Shown here: piece after piece, positions 59,416 to 64,000 of the stretch | Numbering within the stretch: position 1 is the stretch's first letter | Layout of the letters: the number at the start of each line of letters is the position of its first letter | Assembly (NCBI GenBank): GCA_003209195.1 | Contig: QCSF01000002.1 | Coordinates: 1-64,000 of the forward strand | Direction: 5' to 3' | DNA length: 64,000 bases | From: Pelagibacteraceae bacterium AG-470-E16 | Lineage (GTDB): Bacteria; Pseudomonadota; Alphaproteobacteria; Pelagibacterales; Pelagibacteraceae | The notes under the pieces: model-generated | Databases searched by the model: none | What the model was told of the DNA's origin: nothing | The model's input: only the letters and a program-made list of their open reading frames with translations | Translations under genes and position numbers: made by a program

Positions 59416-60149
59416 AAAGACCAGCCATCATCTATTACAATATTTTGTCCATTTACCATTTTTGAATCTTCGCTCATTAAAAAATCTAAAGCACTATTTA
59501 AATCACTAGGATTTAGCATACCCTTTGTGAGACAATCTTTTTTATAATTTTTAAGGAAAATATTTGTTTGATTATTTAATATCCCTCCTGGGCTTATACA
59601 ATTAATATTTATATTATTTTTTCCATAAAATTTTGCAAAATATTTAACTATTCCAACAATCCCAAATTTTAATACTGTATACTCTACCGGAGAATTCATG
59701 TCTGTTTTTTTGTAGTGATCAAACTTAGGAGCCATTATACCTTGTATAGAACCCATTAATATAATATTTCCAATTTTTTTTTTTTTTTTAAAATACTCGC
59801 AAAACATTTCACAAATCATTATAGGGTTTGTAATATTTACCGCTAAATTTTTTCTTAAAATTTTGATATTTTTGCTACTTAAATTTTTTCTTAATTTCAT
59901 ATACGGATAAGAACAATCAATAACATAATCAGCTCCAAAAAAAAATTTTTCCGCTATTTTTACTGCATCATTTATAGTCTTTGGCTTGGATATATCTTTT
60001 TTTAAATATATGAAGTTACCTTTATTGGTATTTTGTCTATTTTTAACGTCAACTGCTAATACATTTAAATCCTTTCTTAATAGAAAATTTTTAAAATTAT
60101 TTCCTATTAACCCTTCACTTCCAATTAATATGACAGTTTTTCTTTTCAT
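59412..60149 (-). CDS. ptmA: PtmA-like short-chain dehydrogenase
   Basis: The 245-aa SDR has VILIGSEGLIGNNF near 6-19, ILMGSIQGIMAPKFDHYKKT at 130-149 (Ser134), EYTVLKFGIVG at 156-166 (Tyr157, Lys161), and INCISPGGI. The SIQGIMAPKF-type insert followed by EYTVLK matches PtmA-type SDRs of the Campylobacter legionaminic-acid pathway. PtmA contributes to forming glucosamine phosphate in that pathway; in this organism the role is inferred. It overlaps the CMP-synthetase gene by 4 bp and the epimerase by 4 bp. Confidence 0.88.
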   Translation of the reverse strand: MKRKTVILIGSEGLIGNNFKNFLLRKDLNVLAVDVKNRQNTNKGNFIYLKKDISKPKTINDAVKIAEKFFFGADYVIDCSYPYMKLRKNLSSKNIKILRKNLAVNITNPIMICEMFCEYFKKKKKIGNIILMGSIQGIMAPKFDHYKKTDMNSPVEYTVLKFGIVGIVKYFAKFYGKNNININCISPGGILNNQTNIFLKNYKKDCLTKGMLNPSDLNSALDFLMSEDSKMVNGQNIVIDDGWSL

Positions 60150-60829
60150 CTTCTCATTAGTTTTTCTGCAATTTTAAGATCAAACTTATCATCAATATCT
60201 ATAGATCTTTCAAGAGGTGTACAATTAACTTGAACTCTTCCATCAAAGATTGATTTTGAGTTTAAAATATATTTTGGGGTAGATACAAATGCCACTGTAT
60301 TAAGATCATAAGTAGTGGGTGCATCCTGTCTTCTAAAAATATTTTTTTTCTTTGTTACCACGTCATAAAAACCGTTTTTTTTCTTTTCGACAATATTAAA
60401 ATACGGATTTCTTGATGATTTGGTAGCAGTCAACACTATATCTATTTTTTTATTAAGTTTATTTATGGTTTTTAATACATCTGTTTTATTTCTTAACGGT
60501 GACGTGGTTGGTAAACTTACAAAAATATCAAAATTAATATTTTTATTTTTAAGTTCATTAATTGCGTGTTTCCATGACAAATATTCAGGAGAATTTGAGG
60601 TTGCAAGATATTTTGGTCTTTGTATAAAATTTATACCATATTTTAATGCAAACTTCTCTAACTTTTGATTGTCAGATGAAATATAAATATTTTCTTTTTT
60701 AACAATTTTTTTAGCTATATTAATAGAATAAAATAATAATGATTTTGATTTTAATTTGACTAAGTTTTTATTTTTAATACCTCTAGAGTTTTTTCTGGCA
60801 AAAATAAATATCTTTATTTTTTTTTTCAT
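60146..60829 (-). CDS. legF: CMP-nonulosonic acid synthetase (NeuA/LegF-like)
   Basis: The 227-aa enzyme activates the 9-carbon acid with CTP. Visible are IFIFARKNSRGIKNKNLVKL at the N-terminus (IPARxxSKxxxxKN variant), LLFYSINIAKK, IYISSDNQKLEKFALKYGI, FIQRPKYLATSNSP, DIFVSLPTTSPLRNKTDVLKTI, and the closing ERSIDIDDKFDLKIAEKLM. The last block (R-S-I-D-I-D-D-x-x-D-L) is a hallmark of the family. It lies next to the Gfo/Idh gene with 4-bp overlap. This is the partner of LegI in the operon. Confidence 0.92.
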   Translation of the reverse strand: MKKKIKIFIFARKNSRGIKNKNLVKLKSKSLLFYSINIAKKIVKKENIYISSDNQKLEKFALKYGINFIQRPKYLATSNSPEYLSWKHAINELKNKNINFDIFVSLPTTSPLRNKTDVLKTINKLNKKIDIVLTATKSSRNPYFNIVEKKKNGFYDVVTKKKNIFRRQDAPTTYDLNTVAFVSTPKYILNSKSIFDGRVQVNCTPLERSIDIDDKFDLKIAEKLMRR

Positions 60830-61746
60830 CTTATATGTGAAATTTTGTTTAGAGTGTATACTGCGTCTTCATAAGAATTCTTGAAATTAACTGTTTTAAG
60901 AAAATAATCTATTTGTTTTTCAAACATTTTATTTTTTGTATTTTTAAGTTTTATAATTGAATTTTTTAATCCATTATTTTTTTCCAATGTTTGTTTTAGG
61001 AAATCTAGTTGATATACGTTTTTTTGAAAGTTTATCGTAATTATTCTCTCTTCTTTTTTAGAGCTGAAGTCTAATAATAAATTTATTGGAACAGATTTTT
61101 TATCCAATAATATCAAATCTGCCCTTTCTTCTACATCAATGTTCAAAGATCTAAGATTTGTCAATTTCGAAAATTTAATTTCAAAATTTCCAAATAAATA
61201 TTTGATTAAGTCTAGTTCATGACTTAGTTCTAACAAAACTCCCCCTCCTTTATTACGACTTGCTGAAACAGATTTTTTAAACTCTATATGTTTTCTCCAA
61301 TTTGGCAAATAACTGCGTGAAATGAATTGTGCACCAATGAATTTCCCATTTGACCTTAATTTACAAAAACTTAATAAACTTTTCACTAGAGGATTATGCC
61401 TAAGAACATATCCTACATAAATCTTTTTTTGGAAATAAGGACTAAAATTCATTTTTTTCAAATTTGTCATTTTATCTGAAATTGGTTTCTCCAAGAAGAA
61501 TTTTTTTCCATTATTTTTTAGATTTTTCAAATAATATATTCTCTCATTAGCGGGACAACATATAAAAATAAAATCAAAAAATTTTTTTTTTGCATTTTCT
61601 AAACAAATTAATTTATAAAATTTACTTACTAATCCGTGTTTGCTTATAAAATATATCTCTTTGTATCCTTTTTTTCTTAAAATCATCATATGTCTTAAAG
61701 AAATAGAGCTCATTCCAATAATTAATATTTTTTCCTTCTTTTTCAT
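60826..61746 (-). CDS. Gfo/Idh/MocA-family oxidoreductase at head of the nonulosonic-acid operon
   Basis: The 306-aa protein has KILIIGMSSISLRHMMILRKKG at the N-terminus (Rossmann glycine region partly replaced by Ser), FDFIFICCPANERIYYLKNL, KKFFLEKPISDKM (EKP motif), VGYVLRHNPLVKSLL, and GGGVLLELSHELDLIKYLFG with the family's His-x-x-D. In Campylobacter legionaminic-acid loci the PtmF gene occupies a similar place next to ptmA and ptmB, though I cannot confirm orthology. It is 13 bp from the ABC exporter gene and is the likely first enzyme gene of the operon. Confidence 0.85.
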   Translation of the reverse strand: MKKKEKILIIGMSSISLRHMMILRKKGYKEIYFISKHGLVSKFYKLICLENAKKKFFDFIFICCPANERIYYLKNLKNNGKKFFLEKPISDKMTNLKKMNFSPYFQKKIYVGYVLRHNPLVKSLLSFCKLRSNGKFIGAQFISRSYLPNWRKHIEFKKSVSASRNKGGGVLLELSHELDLIKYLFGNFEIKFSKLTNLRSLNIDVEERADLILLDKKSVPINLLLDFSSKKEERIITINFQKNVYQLDFLKQTLEKNNGLKNSIIKLKNTKNKMFEKQIDYFLKTVNFKNSYEDAVYTLNKISHIR

Positions 61747-61759
61747 AATATTTTTTGAA

Positions 61760-63466
61760 CTATTTAATTAGTATTCTCTTATTAAAAATATTTTTCAAAT
61801 CCTTATTGTGAGAAATCACAATATAGGTTTTTTCATTATTTAAATCTTTTATAAGATTGTTATAAATTTCAAACTCAAGTTCAGAATGAATTTCAGAAGT
61901 TGACTCGTCCATAATATTAAATTCTCTGTCTTCAAATATCATTCTTGCTACACAAATCCTTTGCTTTTGACCGCCTGATAAATGATTACCTGAATCTCCA
62001 ATCAAATATTCTTCTCTTTCTGGTTTTGACGTTATCATTTCCTCTATATTAGAAATAGCTATCGCTCTTTTATAAAGTATTTTTTGATTATCATTCAAAT
62101 CAATATATGAATTTATATTTTTATCTAAGATAATATTTTTAAATATTGTTTCATTGAATAAAAGTTTATTTTGAGAGAGATAATAAGAATTATTTCTTAT
62201 ATTGTCGTAATTGTTTATATTTCCATTAATTAATATATCACCATGAGTTGGCATATAAAAACCTAATGATAAATCAGCTATAGTTGATTTGCCAGAACCA
62301 GAATCGCCTAAGAGTAAAACTTTATCCCCCCTATTAATTTCAAAATTTAATTTGTTTAAGAAAATATTTTTATTTGAATAACCGAAAGAAACGTTGTTAA
62401 ATTTTATTTGCTTAAAACTCCAATTAACTGATTTGTTAAGATTAAAATTTGATAATATATTTTTATTTTGATACAAATCTTCAAATAATATATTTGTTGC
62501 TATTACAGAATTGTTCATAATAGTTAGCGATCTAGACACTACTGATAATGAAGGTATTATTCTAAATGCCGCATATAAAAATGTCGAAATAATGTAAATA
62601 ATATTTATGTCAGTATTTTTTAAAGTATTGAGATTAAAAAATATAAAACCAAAGAAAAATATCACAAAGAAACTTTCAATTAAATATCTTGGTGAAAAAG
62701 TAATAATTTCACTAATTAGATTATTTTTTGCAAGATTTTTAGCTTTTTGAGAAACAAGACCTTCAAAATATTTTTGTTTTTTTGCAATTTTTATTTCTTT
62801 GATACCCATCACCATATCTTTAATAGTTTGTATAAGACTTTTTGAGTCAATATTTATTTTTTTAGCAATATTTAAAATTTTATTTTTAAATAAAAGTTGA
62901 TAAATCAAAACAATAAAAAATGAAATTAATAAAAAAGGAATTATTTTTAATCCAAAAATAATAATAAAATACAACATTATAGTAATAACTATTAATGACT
63001 CGGTTATCAGTCTTAATAATCCCAGTAAACCGTTTGAATAAATTGTAACCAAATTTGTAATATTGTGAATATAATATGATGTTTCTTTTGATATGAAATC
63101 AGAATGAGTTATGTGTTGATATTTTTTTAAAAGATCAATTCTTAACTTTGCTTGCAAGTTCACTTTTACCTCAACAATTTTTTTATAAATATAAATTGCA
63201 AAAAATGATTTTAATAAAAAAAATATTACAAATAATAATATAATTTGTTCACCATTAAATAAAATTTCTACAGAGTCTAATATTGGTAAATTAAAATTAT
63301 TTTGAGTTTTATCGCCGAGCACTACTCCTACTATCGGAATTATTAGGGCTAGGTTAACTATATCTATGAATGAAGCCAAAATTGTAAGAAACAAAAATAG
63401 AAAAAATCTATATTTTAGCTCTGAAATTATAAATATTTTTTTTAAATAAGTTGAAATGTTATTCAT
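61760..63466 (-). CDS. ABC transporter, fused permease and ATPase (MsbA/PglK-like exporter)
   Basis: The 568-aa half-transporter has about six membrane helices in residues 20-315 and an ATPase domain in residues 355-568. Walker A is GDSGSGKST at 387-395, the Q-loop is in YLSQNKLLFNETIF, the signature LSGGQ is at 496-500, Walker B is FNIMDE ending Asp520-Glu521, and the His switch is in YIVISHNKD. The D-loop reads STSEIHSE instead of TSALD. Homologues flip lipid-linked sugars or lipids across the inner membrane. It is plausibly the flippase for the glycan built by this cluster. It is 13 bp upstream of the Gfo/Idh gene and 30 bp downstream of the sulfatase-like gene. Confidence 0.88.
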   Translation of the reverse strand: MNNISTYLKKIFIISELKYRFFLFLFLTILASFIDIVNLALIIPIVGVVLGDKTQNNFNLPILDSVEILFNGEQIILLFVIFFLLKSFFAIYIYKKIVEVKVNLQAKLRIDLLKKYQHITHSDFISKETSYYIHNITNLVTIYSNGLLGLLRLITESLIVITIMLYFIIIFGLKIIPFLLISFFIVLIYQLLFKNKILNIAKKINIDSKSLIQTIKDMVMGIKEIKIAKKQKYFEGLVSQKAKNLAKNNLISEIITFSPRYLIESFFVIFFFGFIFFNLNTLKNTDINIIYIISTFLYAAFRIIPSLSVVSRSLTIMNNSVIATNILFEDLYQNKNILSNFNLNKSVNWSFKQIKFNNVSFGYSNKNIFLNKLNFEINRGDKVLLLGDSGSGKSTIADLSLGFYMPTHGDILINGNINNYDNIRNNSYYLSQNKLLFNETIFKNIILDKNINSYIDLNDNQKILYKRAIAISNIEEMITSKPEREEYLIGDSGNHLSGGQKQRICVARMIFEDREFNIMDESTSEIHSELEFEIYNNLIKDLNNEKTYIVISHNKDLKNIFNKRILIK

Positions 63467-63495
63467 AAACTTTTTTAATTTTTAAAATAAAAAAA

Positions 63496-64000
63496 TTAAT
63501 TAAAGAAATTTAAATTGTAATTTTTCTTAAAATCACAATATATTTGGTAATCTTGATCAGGAACATCATTAATTAAATCTTTTTTTTGAATTAATTTTAA
63601 AGAATTAATATTATCAGATTTATTAACTTTTAAGTGAATTTCTTTATCGCGTTTTCTTATTACACATTCACCAAAATCAAATCTTGTATCGTTAATTTCT
63701 GAAATGACAAATTCATTTATAGCATTTTTGGAAAAAATAGTTTCATTTTCATAATTATATTTTTTTGGATTTATCAAATGAAGTATAGATTTATAAAAGT
63801 TTACATGTGAAGTATAATTTGTAATATTTTTATTATTATGAATAATTTTTTTTTTCAATTTTTCGTCAAATGAAATTACACTAAGTGGTATGTGAGTAGA
63901 ATTTTTAGATAATAATCCGTTTTTTTTCTTTATTTCAGGAGATATAATACCGTTATTTCCATGATCAGAAGATATAAAAATTAAAGTGTTATCGCTATGA
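63496..64000 (-). CDS. Sulfatase/alkaline-phosphatase-superfamily protein, 5' part outside window
   Basis: The reading frame is open from the stop at 63496 through to the window's last bases; a TTG at 63858 is internal. Near the window edge the translation reads SDNTLIFISSDHGNNGI, matching the metal-binding S-D-H-G block of arylsulfatases and related phosphoglycerol/phosphoethanolamine transferases, then STHIPLSV and TSHVNFYKSILHLI (usual TSHxDxxPTLL). About 165 residues are visible, ending with an Asp/Asn-rich tail. The catalytic Cys/Ser/Thr, which lies toward the N-terminus, is not in the window, so sulfatase versus phosphotransferase cannot be decided. Confidence 0.78.
   Translation of the reverse strand, partial: HSDNTLIFISSDHGNNGIISPEIKKKNGLLSKNSTHIPLSVISFDEKLKKKIIHNNKNITNYTSHVNFYKSILHLINPKKYNYENETIFSKNAINEFVISEINDTRFDFGECVIRKRDKEIHLKVNKSDNINSLKLIQKKDLINDVPDQDYQIYCDFKKNYNLNFFN

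Noticed and set aside
63496-63858. Complete small protein of about 120 aa starting at TTG 63858
   Set aside because: The frame continues open to the window end and reads SSDHG just upstream, so this is the tail of a larger sulfatase-like gene.

Overview
This window is strongly A+T-rich (homopolymeric A and T tracts everywhere) and extremely compact. Neighbouring genes mostly abut or overlap by a few bases, and there are no transposases, intact integrases, CRISPR arrays or rRNA genes. Almost every gene concerns surface polysaccharide or LPS synthesis. Base composition, gene compactness and the density of glycan genes fit a hypervariable genomic island of a streamlined marine alphaproteobacterium of the SAR11/Pelagibacterales type. 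That is an inference from style and content, because no taxonomic marker other than two tRNAs is present.

Layout. 1-934: 3' part of an integral membrane protein, cut by the window edge. 1020-5371 (+): a six-gene operon framed by kdsA and kdsB (Kdo synthase and CMP-Kdo synthetase) that also carries a CBS-pair protein, an HpcH/HpaI-type aldolase and two short-chain dehydrogenases. 5412-5815: tRNA-Val(GAC), initiator tRNA-fMet(CAT) and a degenerate copy of the 3' part of tRNA-fMet 207 bp downstream, with a short decamer tandem repeat between them; this looks like the scar of a tRNA-targeting integrative element. 5775-10054 (-): Gfo/Idh-like oxidoreductase, DUF4956 membrane protein, CotH-like protein with a C-terminal beta-helix, and a VTC-domain protein. 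10056-21285: a mosaic of single genes on alternating strands (GT2, C-methyltransferase, cupin, three polytopic GT-C-like proteins, O-antigen ligase, WecA/MraY-like phosphoglycosyltransferase, epimerase) whose convergent 3' ends overlap.

21286-33312: sugar-nucleotide genes, including a divergently arranged GDP-mannose 3,5-epimerase plus carbamoyltransferase pair (+) and a CDP-glucose branch (rfbF, rfbG, SDR, GT2; -), followed by a cupin-like protein, an FkbM methyltransferase and a GT-B-like protein. 33428-35813 (+): two unrecognised proteins translationally coupled to another FkbM methyltransferase. 35840-44970 (-): GT-B-like protein, PglD-like acyltransferase, a GT2-cytidylyltransferase fusion, then an Ldh2-type dehydrogenase, Gfo/Idh, LhgO-like flavoprotein, HisC-like aminotransferase, CMP-sugar synthetase and hexapeptide acyltransferase; together they look like an unassigned CMP-activated building-block pathway. 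44977-51895 (-): GT-B, GT-A, two methyltransferase-like genes and the amidotransferase triad WbpG/HisH/HisF. 51900-61746 (-): a nonulosonic (legionaminic-acid-like) pathway comprising PtmE-like nucleotidyltransferase with CBS domains, PIG-L deacetylase, formyltransferase, NeuC/LegG, NeuB/LegI, PglD/LegH-like acyltransferase, DegT/LegC aminotransferase, an SDR, PtmA-like SDR, CMP-synthetase and Gfo/Idh. 61760-63466: an ABC exporter. 63496-64000: the 3' part of a sulfatase-superfamily protein running off the window end.

Taken together the window encodes activation of at least four CMP-linked acids (KdsB, two NeuA-like enzymes and a fused NeuA-like domain), a CDP-6-deoxyhexose branch and a GDP-hexose branch. 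It also encodes decorations (carbamoyl, formyl, acyl, amidino and methyl groups), lipid-carrier initiation (WecA-like), ligation (WaaL-like) and export (ABC transporter). Start codons were chosen by overlap with neighbours and by family N-termini; several are TTG or GTG. Promoters and terminators are hard to call in DNA this A+T-rich and are largely omitted.
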